DNA of 64,000 nucleotides from Paenibacillus_D sp047238105 (GCF_047238105.1 NZ_JBDFMD010000001.1:496001-560000); one strand, 5' to 3'; counted from the stretch's first letter, positions 42,857 to 51,728 are shown. Numbers and translations are program-made. Notes: generated by a model not told the origin, from the letters alone.

Positions 42857-43868
42857 ATCCCCCCTCCTTAGCACCTCCTGCCGGGTGGCCGCGAGCCGAT
42901 GGCAGCTGCCGCAGCTCCGGCTTCAGCGCTTGGACGGCGCATTGCAGTGCCGCATCCCGCCGTCTTACGGTAACGACGGCCCCGAATACGCCGGCATCCA
43001 GCAGTTCCCTGATCTGTGGACGGCTGCGCGCCTCCGGCAGATCGAAGGCGTGTGCGGTCGCGATCAGCCGAATCCCGGCGCGGCTCACCTCATGAATCGC
43101 CTCCGTATCCTCGCTGCGTCCGATCTCATCGATGACGATCACTTCCGGCGACATGGAGCGTACCAGCATCATCATGCCCTCCGCCTTTGGACAAGCATCC
43201 ATCACATCTGTGCGCGGTCCTACATCAAAGGCAGGGACGCCTCGATAGCAAGCGGCGATCTCCGACCGTTCATCGACAATGCCGACTTTGCGTCCTCGCC
43301 ACTGAACAGCCTCCGGATGCCGCCAGGCGCCGTAACTCACGCTGCGGGCGAGATCCCGGATCAACGTCGTCTTGCCTTGCTGCGGCGGCCCCAGGATCAG
43401 CGTGGAGACGATCGACTGCCGCTGCCTGTCCAGCAGCTGGGGCAGCGGCTTGTCAGCCGCCCCTATCACTTCCCGGGCGATTCGTACATTGAAACCGCTG
43501 ACGTCACGGATGCCTTTGACCGCGCCGCCCTCCAGCACGGTACGTCCCGACAGTCCGATCCGGTGTCCGCCTTGAACTGTGATATACCCCCGCCTGAGCT
43601 CCTCCTCCATGGCATACAGGGAATGGTTCGTTATCTTCTCCAACAGCTGCCTGCACAGGGCAGCGCTCGGCTTGTACATCCCGTGAGCAGGAAGAGGGCC
43701 TAACCGTCCTTCCCGGTCAACAAAATGGGATTGACCAGCGTATCCGAGCTCCAGCGGCCGCCCTTCACGGATCCGGATTTCCTCCAGCTCGTCCTTTACA
43801 GTTGCCGGCAGACGATCCAATACGCTTTGCAGCTCCAGGGGAAGCAATTCCATTATGCGGTTCAACAT
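42849..43868 (-). CDS. spoIIIAA: Stage III sporulation ATPase AA
   Basis: 339 residues starting MLNRIMELLP, GGGAGG 8 bases before the ATG; 127 additional in-frame codons upstream are not coding. AAA-type secretion ATPase: Walker A LILGPPQQGKTTLIRDL, Walker B EVIVIDEIGRSED, and IATAHAFDLPEARSRPQI. Thought to power the mother-cell side of the channel. First gene of the eight-gene operon, with a sigma-E-like promoter. Confidence 0.95.
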   Translation of the reverse strand: MLNRIMELLPLELQSVLDRLPATVKDELEEIRIREGRPLELGYAGQSHFVDREGRLGPLPAHGMYKPSAALCRQLLEKITNHSLYAMEEELRRGYITVQGGHRIGLSGRTVLEGGAVKGIRDVSGFNVRIAREVIGAADKPLPQLLDRQRQSIVSTLILGPPQQGKTTLIRDLARSVSYGAWRHPEAVQWRGRKVGIVDERSEIAACYRGVPAFDVGPRTDVMDACPKAEGMMMLVRSMSPEVIVIDEIGRSEDTEAIHEVSRAGIRLIATAHAFDLPEARSRPQIRELLDAGVFGAVVTVRRRDAALQCAVQALKPELRQLPSARGHPAGGAKEGGYG

Positions 43869-43908
43869 GCGGTTTCCCTCCCGGAAGTTTGTCCTTTCGT
43901 TTGTACTC

Positions 43909-43936
43909 AATGTATGCGCCAGATGACGGATTATGA
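43909..43936 (-). promoter_or_regulatory. Sigma-E-like promoter of the spoIIIA operon
   Basis: Minus strand TCATAAT (43930-43936; 6 of 7 to KMATATW), 13-base spacer, CATACATT (43909-43916; 7 of 8 to CATACAMT), 41 bases before spoIIIAA. spoIIIA is sigma-E controlled in B. subtilis. Confidence 0.7.
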
Positions 43937-43963
43937 CTGCTGCGGAGATGTAGACGGAAGGGA

Positions 43964-44227
43964 TTATTTTTTGAGAATGCCGATCAGGAGACAAGTAACG
44001 CCGGCAAGTACCCAGACCATTTTGGCAGCTGAGAGCTTGTCCGAGATGCCTACCAAGCCGATCGTCATCGATGAGATTAAGATAAGCGGACCGACCAGCG
44101 CCAGTGACGCATTGATGGCCAGCGCTTTTTCCACCTGATTGAACTTGAGCATCAACAATGCCGCCGCTAATTCGATGCTGCCGGAACATAGGCGGAGCAC
44201 GGCCATTGCAACTACGAGCCTGTCCAT
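43964..44227 (-). CDS. yqhV: YqhV family membrane protein
   Basis: 87 residues, three membrane helices, GGGGAGG before ATG. MAVLRLCSGSIELAAALLML at the start and ISDKLSAAKMVWVLAGVTCL at the end fit DUF2619/YqhV, which lies directly upstream of spoIIIAA in B. subtilis and is expressed in sporulation there. Function unknown. Confidence 0.82.
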   Translation of the reverse strand: MDRLVVAMAVLRLCSGSIELAAALLMLKFNQVEKALAINASLALVGPLILISSMTIGLVGISDKLSAAKMVWVLAGVTCLLIGILKK

Positions 44228-44303
44228 TACGTCTTCCTCCCCTCTGCATCCATTGACCGCTACCTCATCTTATGCGGGTATGTCTCGATTTAGGCATGGA
44301 GAC

Positions 44304-44331
44304 ACCAGCCCGATGGCAATCGCATATAGTG
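44304..44331 (+). promoter_or_regulatory. Sigma-K-like promoter candidate of the comA-like gene
   Basis: AC (44304-44305), 17-base spacer, CATATAGTG (44323-44331; 8 of 9 to CATANNNTA), about 78 bases before the start codon. Short motifs, so chance occurrence is possible. Confidence 0.3.
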
Positions 44332-44408
44332 CAGCAGGTAATCTATTGTCGCCTTCGAATGGCGGCACAGCAAATCCTGTTCTATTACGTAGGTAAGGGA
44401 GAATGACT

Positions 44409-45272
44409 ATGGAAGAAACTTCGCGCACAGGATGGCATCCGCTGCTGTGCGACCCGATTGGCGAACGCGAGCCCCGGCAGAGCGGCGGCACTTCCGGCAC
44501 AGCTGTGCACGGGGAACGCGGCAAGACGATGGTTATCGACAAGGGACTTGGTCTGCATGCTTTCAGCGACCTCATCGCGACCTCAGGCGACTACATCGAT
44601 TGCATCAAGCTGGGGTTTGGTACTTCGACGTTGTATGATGAAGAACTGCTGACAAGCAAGATTCGGTTGGCTCGCAGCCGCGGGATCCGCATCATGCCCG
44701 GCGGGACCCTGCTCGAGGCGGCTATCCGTCATGGCGTGACAAGCTCGTTCTTGGAGCAAGTATGCAAGCTCGGCTACGACACCATCGAGGTGTCCGACGG
44801 GACGATCGAGATATCCCGGCAGACACGCACCGAGCTGATCAGGCAAGGACTAGCGCAGGGACTGTTTGTATATACTGAGTACGGCAAAAAAGCAGCGGGC
44901 TTCCGCATTGATCTGGAGATGCTGGCAGCGACCGCCTATGCCGACTGGACAGCTGGCGCCGAGCTTGTCTCTATCGAAGCCAGGGAGTCAGGGGTCGGCG
45001 TCGGTTTGTTCGATCACAACGGCCAGTGCAATGACAACGAGCTGGAGCAGATCCGCAGTCGGTTTGCCGATCTTGATGGCTTTATGTGGGAGGCGCCGCT
45101 GAGGCATCAGCAGCTTGCGCTGCTGCGATCGCTCGGCTTCAACGTACACCTGGGCAACATCCAGCCGGCAGACGTATTGACGCTGGAAGCCATGAGGCGC
45201 GGCCTGCGGTCCGACACCTTCCCTCTGGAGGCGGCGGAGGTTCAGGAGGAAGCTTTCTATTATATGATCTAG
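44409..45272 (+). CDS. Phosphosulfolactate synthase (ComA/YitD family)
   Basis: 287 residues; the second ATG is used because AGGGAG is 7 bases before it. TIM-barrel enzyme adding sulfite to phosphoenolpyruvate. Motifs: IDCIKLGFGTSTLYDEELL, IMPGGTLLEAAI, TIEVSDGTIEI, SIEARESGVGVGLFD, FMWEAPLRHQQLALL and MRRGLRSDTFPLE. Similar to B. subtilis YitD, whose sulfolactate product accumulates in spores. A 40-residue hydrophilic N-terminal extension (RTGWHPLLCDPIGEREPRQS) is unusual. ComB phosphatase is not encoded nearby. Confidence 0.82.
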   Translation: MEETSRTGWHPLLCDPIGEREPRQSGGTSGTAVHGERGKTMVIDKGLGLHAFSDLIATSGDYIDCIKLGFGTSTLYDEELLTSKIRLARSRGIRIMPGGTLLEAAIRHGVTSSFLEQVCKLGYDTIEVSDGTIEISRQTRTELIRQGLAQGLFVYTEYGKKAAGFRIDLEMLAATAYADWTAGAELVSIEARESGVGVGLFDHNGQCNDNELEQIRSRFADLDGFMWEAPLRHQQLALLRSLGFNVHLGNIQPADVLTLEAMRRGLRSDTFPLEAAEVQEEAFYYMI

Positions 45273-45356
45273 GGTTCAGGTATAAACCGTTCTGGCGAGC
45301 ATATAGTGGTAGGGGGCTTGTACAGGCTCCAAGTCAGCGGAACGGGTGATTGTACT

Positions 45357-45821
45357 ATGATAGGAGAAATAATCTTGGTAGGCTTGATCATCGTCGGCTT
45401 GATTGGCAAATCGCCGATTATCTCGACAGCAGCATGCGTACTGCTCGTCGTCAAGCTTGTGCATCTGGATCGCTATCTGCCGATGATCGAACGACGGGGC
45501 TTGGAGCTTGGACTCTTGTTTCTGACATTCAGCGTCCTGGTCCCCTTTGCCTCAGGACGCATCCAGCTCAAGGAGATCACCGCCGCCCTGACATCCTGGC
45601 CGGGATGGCTGGCGCTCGCCGGGGGCGCGATCGCCACCTATGTCAATGGTAAAGGGCTGGAGATGCTGAAGTACGACCCGCAGCTTATCGTTGGTCTGGT
45701 GATCGGCTCGATCCTCGGTATCGTCTTCCTGCGCGGCATTCCGGTCGGACCGCTGATGGCTGCGGGGATCACGGCCATTCTTTACAAAGTTTTCCTGATG
45801 ATCAGTGAACGCATAGGTTAG
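45357..45821 (+). CDS. DUF441 family membrane protein (YtwI-like)
   Basis: 154 residues, about five membrane helices. VGLIIVGLIGKSPIISTAA near the start and RGIPVGPLMAAGITAILYK near the end are DUF441 signatures; length matches. Ribosome binding site is weak (GGGTGAT). Follows the comA-like gene by 84 bases. Function unknown. Confidence 0.8.
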   Translation: MIGEIILVGLIIVGLIGKSPIISTAACVLLVVKLVHLDRYLPMIERRGLELGLLFLTFSVLVPFASGRIQLKEITAALTSWPGWLALAGGAIATYVNGKGLEMLKYDPQLIVGLVIGSILGIVFLRGIPVGPLMAAGITAILYKVFLMISERIG

Positions 45822-45863
45822 GATCTTAAGATCGGGGACCCGGATCGATGCAAAATCTAATAA

Positions 45864-45892
45864 GGCCCCCCGGCACAAAGTGCCGGGGGGCC
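45864..45892 (-). terminator. Terminator of lysC
   Basis: Perfect 13-base GC-rich stem GGCCCCCCGGCAC / GTGCCGGGGGGCC with a 3-base loop; the minus strand continues TTATTAGATTTTG. Lies between convergent DUF441 and lysC genes. Confidence 0.8.
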
Positions 45893-45912
45893 GCTTGCAG
45901 ATATAAGTCCGA

Positions 45913-47172
45913 TTATTCGCGGCGATCCTGTGGTCCGCCCACGAAGGCTTGCTCTTCGGTATCCAGATTATACGCCGTATGCAGCGCCTTGACTACATCA
46001 TTCAGCGGTCCGGCTTCGATCACACAGGAGCATTTGATCTCCGAGGTGCTGACCATTTTGATGCTGACGCCGAGCTGTGAGATCGTCTCGAACATTTTGG
46101 CGGCGACGCCGGGGTTGCTGACCATACCAGCGCCGACGATCGAGACTTTGACCAGATTGTCCTCGGACGTCGCTTCACGGAAAGGCACTTCGCCGCGGAT
46201 GTCTTCGATCACGCGCAGCGCTTTTTCCTTGTCATTATTGGAGACGGAGAAGGAAAAGTCGGCGCTGCCGTCCGAGACGCCGCTCTGGACGATAATATCG
46301 ACATCAATCCCGTGACCCGCCAGCGCTCCGAATACTTTGGCCAAGATGCCTGGGATATCCTGCGCGCCCAGCAGACTGATTCTGGCCACATTTTTGTCAA
46401 AGGCTATTCCTCGAACGACAATACCCTGCTCCATTACCGCTTCCTCCTTCACCTGCGTACCTTCATTATGCGTAAAGCTGGATCTTACTACGAGACAAAC
46501 GTTATTGTGTTTGGCATACTCGACCGCACGCGGGTGCAGCACAGCAGCCCCAAGATGAGCCAGCTCAAGCATTTCGTCATACGAAATCTCATCAAGCTTG
46601 CGCGCGCATTTGACGACGCGAGGGTCGGTCGAATATACGCCATCGACGTCCGTATAGATCTCGCAGCGATCTGCCTTGATGGCAGCTGCAAGCGCCACCG
46701 CCGTCGTATCGGATCCGCCGCGTCCCAGTGTGGTAATCTCGCCATCCTCAGACATTCCCTGGAATCCTGCGACGATGACGATCTGTCCCTCATCAAGCGA
46801 ACGGATCACGCGCTCCGGCCGGATATCCGTAATCTTGGCTTTGCCGTGAACCGGCTCTGTCCGGAAGCCCGCTTGCCAACCGGTATACGATACCGCCTGG
46901 CCGCCCAGCTGATGGATCGTCATCGACAGCAGCGCGATCGAGATCTGCTCTCCTGTCGTCAGCAGCATATCCATCTCCCGCGCCGGCGGATTCGGGTTTA
47001 GCAGCTTGGACTGATCGATCAGATCATCCGTCGTATCTCCCATCGCCGAGACGACAACCACGACCCGATTGCCCTCCTGCTGCCGCTCCAGGATTCGTCT
47101 GGCCACACGCTGCATCCGCTCCGGGGTACCGACAGAACTGCCTCCGAACTTCATCACTAGTAATGACAACAC
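45913..47172 (-). CDS. lysC: Aspartokinase
   Basis: About 419 residues; GTG at 47172 has GGGAG 7 bases upstream, the next codon TTG is also possible. Kinase domain with LVMKFGGSSVGTPERMQRVA, VVVVSAMGDTTDDLI and GFQGMSEDGEITTLGRGGSD; two C-terminal ACT domains (ISLLGAQDIPGILAKVFGAL and VSIVGAGMVSNPGVAAKMFE) for lysine/threonine feedback. First step to lysine, threonine, methionine and diaminopimelate. No lysine riboswitch in the short leader. An internal start for a beta subunit, as in Bacillus, is plausible. Confidence 0.94.
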   Translation of the reverse strand: MLSLLVMKFGGSSVGTPERMQRVARRILERQQEGNRVVVVVSAMGDTTDDLIDQSKLLNPNPPAREMDMLLTTGEQISIALLSMTIHQLGGQAVSYTGWQAGFRTEPVHGKAKITDIRPERVIRSLDEGQIVIVAGFQGMSEDGEITTLGRGGSDTTAVALAAAIKADRCEIYTDVDGVYSTDPRVVKCARKLDEISYDEMLELAHLGAAVLHPRAVEYAKHNNVCLVVRSSFTHNEGTQVKEEAVMEQGIVVRGIAFDKNVARISLLGAQDIPGILAKVFGALAGHGIDVDIIVQSGVSDGSADFSFSVSNNDKEKALRVIEDIRGEVPFREATSEDNLVKVSIVGAGMVSNPGVAAKMFETISQLGVSIKMVSTSEIKCSCVIEAGPLNDVVKALHTAYNLDTEEQAFVGGPQDRRE

Positions 47173-47250
47173 TGACTCACTCCCGTATCTAGACTTTATA
47201 AAGTAATCCAAGCAGTCCTAATTGACGCTCACTTTAACAATCAGTTATAC

Positions 47251-47278
47251 ATTATAACATAAAGTTTCATTCCGACAA
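47251..47278 (-). promoter_or_regulatory. Sigma-A-like promoter of lysC
   Basis: Minus strand TTGTCG (47273-47278), 16-base spacer, perfect TATAAT (47251-47256), about 80 bases before lysC. Confidence 0.55.
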
Positions 47279-47314
47279 GTCAGGACGGGACGGCTGAGCC
47301 GTCACACACAAATA

Positions 47315-47347
47315 AGCCGCTCTTGCCATCACAGGCATAGAGCGGCT
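47315..47347 (-). terminator. Terminator of efp
   Basis: AGCCGCTCT / AGAGCGGCT with additional inner TGCC / GGCA pairing, followed on the minus strand by TATTTGTGTG; 18 bases after efp. Confidence 0.75.
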
Positions 47348-47364
47348 CTCCGGCTAGCCCTCGC

Positions 47365-47922
47365 TTATGCGCGGGAGATATACTTGCCCTCACGGGTGTC
47401 GATCAACAATACATCGCCCTCATTAATGAACAAAGGCACCTGAACGGTATGGCCTGTCTCCAGAGTCGCGCTTTTGGTCGCGCCTTGGGCCGTGTTGCCT
47501 TTGACGCCCGGCTCTGTTTCGGTAACCTTCAGCTCGACGCTGTTCGGAATGGTGATCCCGATGATCTCGCCTTGGTAGCTGGCAATATTTACATTCATAT
47601 TTTCTTTGAGGAAGTTGATCTCCCACTCCAGCTGCTTCTTGTCCAGATTGAACTGGTCATACGTTTCGTTGTCCATGAACGTATATTCGGCGCCGGAGTT
47701 GTACAGATATTGTACTTCGCGGTTCTCGATCATCGCGCGGCCGATCGTCTCGCCGGCTCGAAAGGTTTTTTCTACGGTGTTGCCGTTACGCAGGTTTTTG
47801 AGCTTGGAGCGTACGAACGCGGCTCCTTTACCCGGTTTTACGTGTTGAAACTCAAGAACGGTAAAGATATCGCCGTCTACCTCGACGGTCAGGCCTGTCT
47901 TAAAATCGTTGACTGAAATCAC
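47365..47922 (-). CDS. efp: Elongation factor P
   Basis: 185 residues, exact family length, from GTG with GGAGGG upstream. Relieves ribosome stalling at polyproline. The modifiable Lys is in HVKPGKGAAFVR (about 32), where B. subtilis carries a 5-aminopentanol group. NSVELKVTETEPGVKG and GDVLLIDTREGKYISR near the end are diagnostic. 31 bases downstream of the peptidase gene. Confidence 0.97.
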   Translation of the reverse strand: MISVNDFKTGLTVEVDGDIFTVLEFQHVKPGKGAAFVRSKLKNLRNGNTVEKTFRAGETIGRAMIENREVQYLYNSGAEYTFMDNETYDQFNLDKKQLEWEINFLKENMNVNIASYQGEIIGITIPNSVELKVTETEPGVKGNTAQGATKSATLETGHTVQVPLFINEGDVLLIDTREGKYISRA

Positions 47923-47953
47923 TGCAAGTCCCTCCAATTATACGATTGAATTC

Positions 47954-49024
47954 CTATCCCAGGATCATAAGCTCTTTCGGGGATGAGGTCAATATTTTAA
48001 TCCCGTTATCCGTAATGACGATATCATCCTCGATCCTCACTCCTCCAAAGCCGGGGAGATAGATGCCGGGCTCGACCGTTACTGTCATACCGGGTGTTAA
48101 AACTGTCTGACTGAGCCTCGACAGGCGCGGGGCTTCGTGAATCTCCATACCCAATCCGTGGCCTGTTCCGTGGCCGAAATAATCTCCATAACCATACCGC
48201 GTGATGATATCGCGCGTCAAGGCATCCGCTTCAACCCCCGTCATGCCGGGACGGATATGCTCGAGCGCATGCATCTGCGCCTCCAATACAATGCTGTATA
48301 TCTCCTTGTGCTTGTCGGTCGGCTTGCCCACCACAACTGTACGGGTCAGATCGGAGCAGTACCCTTTGTAATAGGCGCCAAAGTCCAGCTTGACGAACTC
48401 ATGATTGCCGATGACGCGGCCGCTGGCTACGCCATGAGGCAACGCGGAGCGCTCGCCGGAAGCGACGATCGTGTCAAAGGAAGACGAGGTCGCGCCATGG
48501 CTGCGCATGAACACTTCCATCTCCAGAGCAATATCGGACTCGACCATGCCTGGCTTGAGCAGCCCGACGATGTGCGAGAAGGTCTCATCGGCTAACATGG
48601 CCGCCTCCTGCATGACCGAGATCTCGCCATCGTCTTTGGTGGCGCGAAGCTCCTCTACGACGCCGGAGACCGGGACGAGCTCGACCTCGGCCAGCGCCTC
48701 GCTCCAGCTGGTATAATCGCTGAATACGACGAACTCTTGCTCAAAGCCGACGCGGCCGTATCCGCCGCCTAACAGCTCTCTTACCTTATCGATCGCACTC
48801 GTACCGTGATCGACCACCCGGAAGCCCGGGGCTTGCTCGGGAGCTTGGGTCATATAACGGAAATCGGTCAGCAGCCAGCTGTCTTGCTCTGTGACCAGTA
48901 CGTAGCCGGATGAACCGGTGAAGCCGCTCAGATATCTGCGATTGACGGGATGGGTGATCAGCATCGCCTTCAGGCCACGCTCGGCAAGGCGCTCTCTTAA
49001 CCGGAATACACGTTTGTTAGCCAT
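47954..49024 (-). CDS. Xaa-Pro peptidase (M24B, YqhT-like)
   Basis: 356 residues. N-terminal creatinase-like domain and C-terminal pita-bread metallopeptidase: ligands Asp in VKLDFGAYYKGYCSDLTRT, His in FGHGTGHGLGMEIHEAP, Glu in VTVEPGIYLPGFGG and RIEDDIVI. Probably removes N-terminal residues preceding proline. Located between aroQ and efp, the YqhT position in B. subtilis (aroQ, yqhT, efp). Confidence 0.9.
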   Translation of the reverse strand: MANKRVFRLRERLAERGLKAMLITHPVNRRYLSGFTGSSGYVLVTEQDSWLLTDFRYMTQAPEQAPGFRVVDHGTSAIDKVRELLGGGYGRVGFEQEFVVFSDYTSWSEALAEVELVPVSGVVEELRATKDDGEISVMQEAAMLADETFSHIVGLLKPGMVESDIALEMEVFMRSHGATSSSFDTIVASGERSALPHGVASGRVIGNHEFVKLDFGAYYKGYCSDLTRTVVVGKPTDKHKEIYSIVLEAQMHALEHIRPGMTGVEADALTRDIITRYGYGDYFGHGTGHGLGMEIHEAPRLSRLSQTVLTPGMTVTVEPGIYLPGFGGVRIEDDIVITDNGIKILTSSPKELMILG

Positions 49025-49052
49025 TGCTGCCTCCTTCTTGCGGAATCTGCGG

Positions 49053-49493
49053 TTACCGGCTGTTCAGATGATCCAGAAGAGCATGGAAGCCCCAATCATA
49101 ACTCTTGTCGCCGAAGCCGACGATCTGACCGGCGGCTACCGGAGCGATCACGGAATGATGCCTGAACGCCTCCCGCTTATGTATATTGGACATATGCACT
49201 TCAACTGTTGGAATACCGCTGCCAGATATCGCATCCCGCAGAGCATAGCTGTAATGCGTGTATGCGCCGGGGTTGATCAGGATGCCGTCGGCCTTGCCGT
49301 AGGCCTCCTGGATGCGGTCGATCAGCGCACCTTCGTGATTGGATTGGAAAAAGTCGATGCTGACACCGGCCTCCGCAGCCAGCACAGCAAGTCGAGTCTC
49401 GATCTCTGCCAGTGTAACCGTGCCGTAAATGCCGGGCTCCCTGACCCCCAGCATATTCAGATTGGGGCCATTAAGTACGAGTACAGCCGTCAC
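49053..49493 (-). CDS. aroQ: 3-dehydroquinate dehydratase, type II
   Basis: 146 residues from GTG with AGGAGG 8 bases upstream. LVLNGPNLNMLGVREPGIYG (catalytic Tyr near its end), FQSNHEGALIDRI, INPGAYTHYSYALRDAI and VEVHMSNIHKREAFRHHS give the complete type II active site. Third step of the shikimate pathway. Confidence 0.96.
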   Translation of the reverse strand: MTAVLVLNGPNLNMLGVREPGIYGTVTLAEIETRLAVLAAEAGVSIDFFQSNHEGALIDRIQEAYGKADGILINPGAYTHYSYALRDAISGSGIPTVEVHMSNIHKREAFRHHSVIAPVAAGQIVGFGDKSYDWGFHALLDHLNSR

Positions 49494-49578
49494 CTCGACA
49501 CCTCCTGTGTATTCGTCCTGATTCAACAAGAATCAATTGCCATTTTACCACAGGAGCCGCCGGTTTGAGAAGCGTTTC

Positions 49579-50105
49579 CTATGACGACCGGCTGGCTGAA
49601 CGCGCTTTGGACCCCATCGGCTCCCTTTCAGACTCATCGTGGAACTCAAAGGCAATCGAATACCCGATGAACAGACCCCAGACAGTGAACACGCATAACT
49701 CCGCAACGATCGTATTCCATCCCAGCTGCGGCAGCGGCGCCATCAGGCCGATCAACGGACCGATCGATGCGAACAGCACGACCCACCACAATATCCCGTA
49801 GAGAATCCCGGCGCCGGGACCGCTGAAGCGTCCGAGCAGCGCTTTGTACAAATACGCAGCCACGATGGAGAAGATCACGAAGCTTCCCCACCCGATCAGA
49901 ATACCCCAGTAGCTTTCGAGAAACGAACGGCGAAAAAACGGCTCCACCAGAAAGCCGGGCACTACGGTCGTGAAATGAACAATGTACAGCAGCCAGCGTA
50001 CGATCCCCAGATCAGTCCGGCGTAAAACCCTATCATCAGGCAGTAAGTCCATGGATTGGTGTTCTCATCGCCGCGCTTGTTATCATGTTGCCTGGTTTGC
50101 CCCAT
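49579..50105 (-). pseudogene. yqhR: YqhR membrane protein, interrupted by a frameshift
   Basis: The real start is ATG at 50105 with AAAGGAG 8 bases upstream. This frame reads MGQTRQHDNKRGDENTNPWT, then YCLMIGFYAGLIWG, and stops soon after. The remaining family sequence (IVRWLLYIVHFTTVVPGFLV ...) continues in another frame to 49579. The switch falls on a GGGG run at 50005-50008; one extra G would restore a single protein of about 175 residues with four membrane helices resembling YqhR, which has this place between aroQ and yqhQ in B. subtilis. Either a genuine mutation, a phase-variable tract, or a one-base sequencing error. Function unknown. Confidence 0.75.
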
Positions 50106-50275
50106 CTCTTCTGCTCCTTTCAACATGCACAGATTGGTTCGTCACAAGGATAGTATGCAACAAGCCTTGCCGCATCCATACAGCACGTTGCGACCCGACG
50201 ACTTAAAATTGGCAAACCGCTGCGGAATCAAGTACAATGGATCATATAGAAGCTGATGAGGAAGGTGACTATCTC

Positions 50276-51265
50276 TTGCCGCAAGATAGCAAAGCCATTT
50301 ATGGCGGACAGGCTGTAATCGAAGGCGTCATGTTCGCCGGCAAGCATGTGAATGTAACTGCGGTGCGCCGCAAAAACAACGATATTGTCTTCTATGAGGT
50401 GCCCAAGACATCCGCCCGCTGGGTTCAGAACCTGAAGAAGATCCCCCTCGTGCGCGGAGTCGTCGGCATCGTCGAATCCAGCGCCAAAGGCTCCCAGCAT
50501 CTGAATTTCTCTGCTGAAGCCTATGCGGAAGACGAAACCGAGGATACGGAAGGCAAGGAGCAGCAGACTCCGGAGGCTGCCAAAGCCGCCAAGAAGGAAG
50601 AAGAGAAGTCCGGCTGGAACCTGACGATGATCCTCGGCGTAGCTGTTATGGGGGTTCTTTCCTTCATCTTCGGCAAGCTGGTGTTCACTGTCGTCCCCGC
50701 CGTGCTCGAGGAGCTCATTTTTGGCAGCAGCTACAGCATCTTCGTGCACAACCTGATCGAAGGCCTGATCAAGATTATTTTCCTCTTGACGTATCTGTAT
50801 CTGATCTCGCTCACGCCCATCGTCAAACGATTGTTCCAATATCACGGCGCCGAGCATAAAGTGATTAGTGCCTATGAAGCGGGCGAAGAGCTCACAGTGA
50901 ACAACGTTCAGAAGTATACGCGGCTCCATTACCGCTGCGGCAGCAGCTTCATTATTTTGTCGGTCATAATCGGCGTCATTATCTACTCGTTCTTTGAGTG
51001 GGAGTCGCTGTGGCAACGGGTATATCTGCGGGTGCTGCTCCTTCCGCTCGTACTGGGCTTCTCCTATGAGGCGCTCCGGTTTACCAACGCGCTGCGCGAT
51101 ACGCCCGTCCTTCGTTTCCTAGGATACCCTGGTCTGTGGCTGCAAAAGCTGACGACGAAGGAGCCTACGGACGACCAGGTCGCCGTCTCCATCGCCTCCT
51201 TCAACCGGATGCGCGAGCTGGACCGCGAGATGGCCGAGCCCAAGGTTGGCAATCCGGCAGTATAG
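50276..51265 (+). CDS. yqhQ: YqhQ (DUF1385) membrane protein
   Basis: 329 residues. TTG at 50276 is preferred: GAGGAAGG lies 10 bases upstream, and it gives the short leader before YGGQAVIEGVMFAGKHVN seen in the family; an ATG 13 codons earlier has no ribosome binding site. An acidic/Ala-rich insert (about 80-110) precedes five or so membrane helices; YHGAEHKVISAYEAGEELT and RLHYRCGSSFIILSVIIG are conserved (His and Cys candidates for metal binding). Function unknown. Divergent from yqhR. Confidence 0.85.
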   Translation: MPQDSKAIYGGQAVIEGVMFAGKHVNVTAVRRKNNDIVFYEVPKTSARWVQNLKKIPLVRGVVGIVESSAKGSQHLNFSAEAYAEDETEDTEGKEQQTPEAAKAAKKEEEKSGWNLTMILGVAVMGVLSFIFGKLVFTVVPAVLEELIFGSSYSIFVHNLIEGLIKIIFLLTYLYLISLTPIVKRLFQYHGAEHKVISAYEAGEELTVNNVQKYTRLHYRCGSSFIILSVIIGVIIYSFFEWESLWQRVYLRVLLLPLVLGFSYEALRFTNALRDTPVLRFLGYPGLWLQKLTTKEPTDDQVAVSIASFNRMRELDREMAEPKVGNPAV

Positions 51266-51309
51266 ATCACGTTAGCAAGCATTCATAGTCAAGAGAGGAT
51301 GTGCTGTGT

Positions 51310-51624
51310 ATGCGAAGGTTTTCTCCGGCAGTGATTATCGTCGTTGGGCTGATCTTCATCGGACTGATCGTCACACTGATTAGCGATCCCTCTATCCTGA
51401 TCATTGCCGCGGCGGTGTTCGGCGTGATCTACCTGCTCTACAAGTTCCCGCCGGACCGCTGGTTCGGCCGGAAGCCCGGCAGCCGCAATCAGCCGAAGGT
51501 CAAGCCGTCGGCCCGCACGGTCCAGAAGATGCAGGCCCGTACCAAGAAGCCGCGCAAAAAGGTACCGTTTCGGGTGATTGAGGGCGGCAAGGACGATGAC
51601 GACAATATCCCGAAATATCATTGA
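51310..51624 (+). CDS. Hypothetical small membrane protein
   Basis: 104 residues, start MRRFSPAVIIVVG. Two membrane helices (about 6-45) and a basic tail with KKPRKKVPFRVIEGGKDDDD. No family recognised with certainty; Bacillales often carry a similar protein after yqhQ. AGAGAGG lies about 11 bases before the ATG. Followed by a terminator. Confidence 0.65.
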   Translation: MRRFSPAVIIVVGLIFIGLIVTLISDPSILIIAAAVFGVIYLLYKFPPDRWFGRKPGSRNQPKVKPSARTVQKMQARTKKPRKKVPFRVIEGGKDDDDNIPKYH

Positions 51625-51653
51625 CAGCCTGCACCATGTATACGATAGCAAAA

Positions 51654-51695
51654 GGGCCGCCTTGAGGTTACAGACCTCAGGCAGCCCTATTTTTT
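51654..51695 (+). terminator. Terminator between the 104-residue protein gene and mntR
   Basis: GGGCCGCCTTGAGG / CCTCAGGCAGCCC stem with two mismatches, followed by TATTTTTTG on the plus strand. Lies between convergent genes. Confidence 0.8.
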
Positions 51696-51728
51696 GTTGC
51701 GTTAACTTATGTATATCGGCATGAACGC

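Noticed and set aside
43869..44249. N-terminal extension of SpoIIIAA by 127 codons
   Set aside because: It overlaps yqhV and the sigma-E-like promoter; the internal ATG at 43868 has a strong ribosome binding site.
47173..47290. Lysine riboswitch before lysC
   Set aside because: Only about 75 bases lie between the promoter and start, too short for an L-box, and no conserved core was seen.
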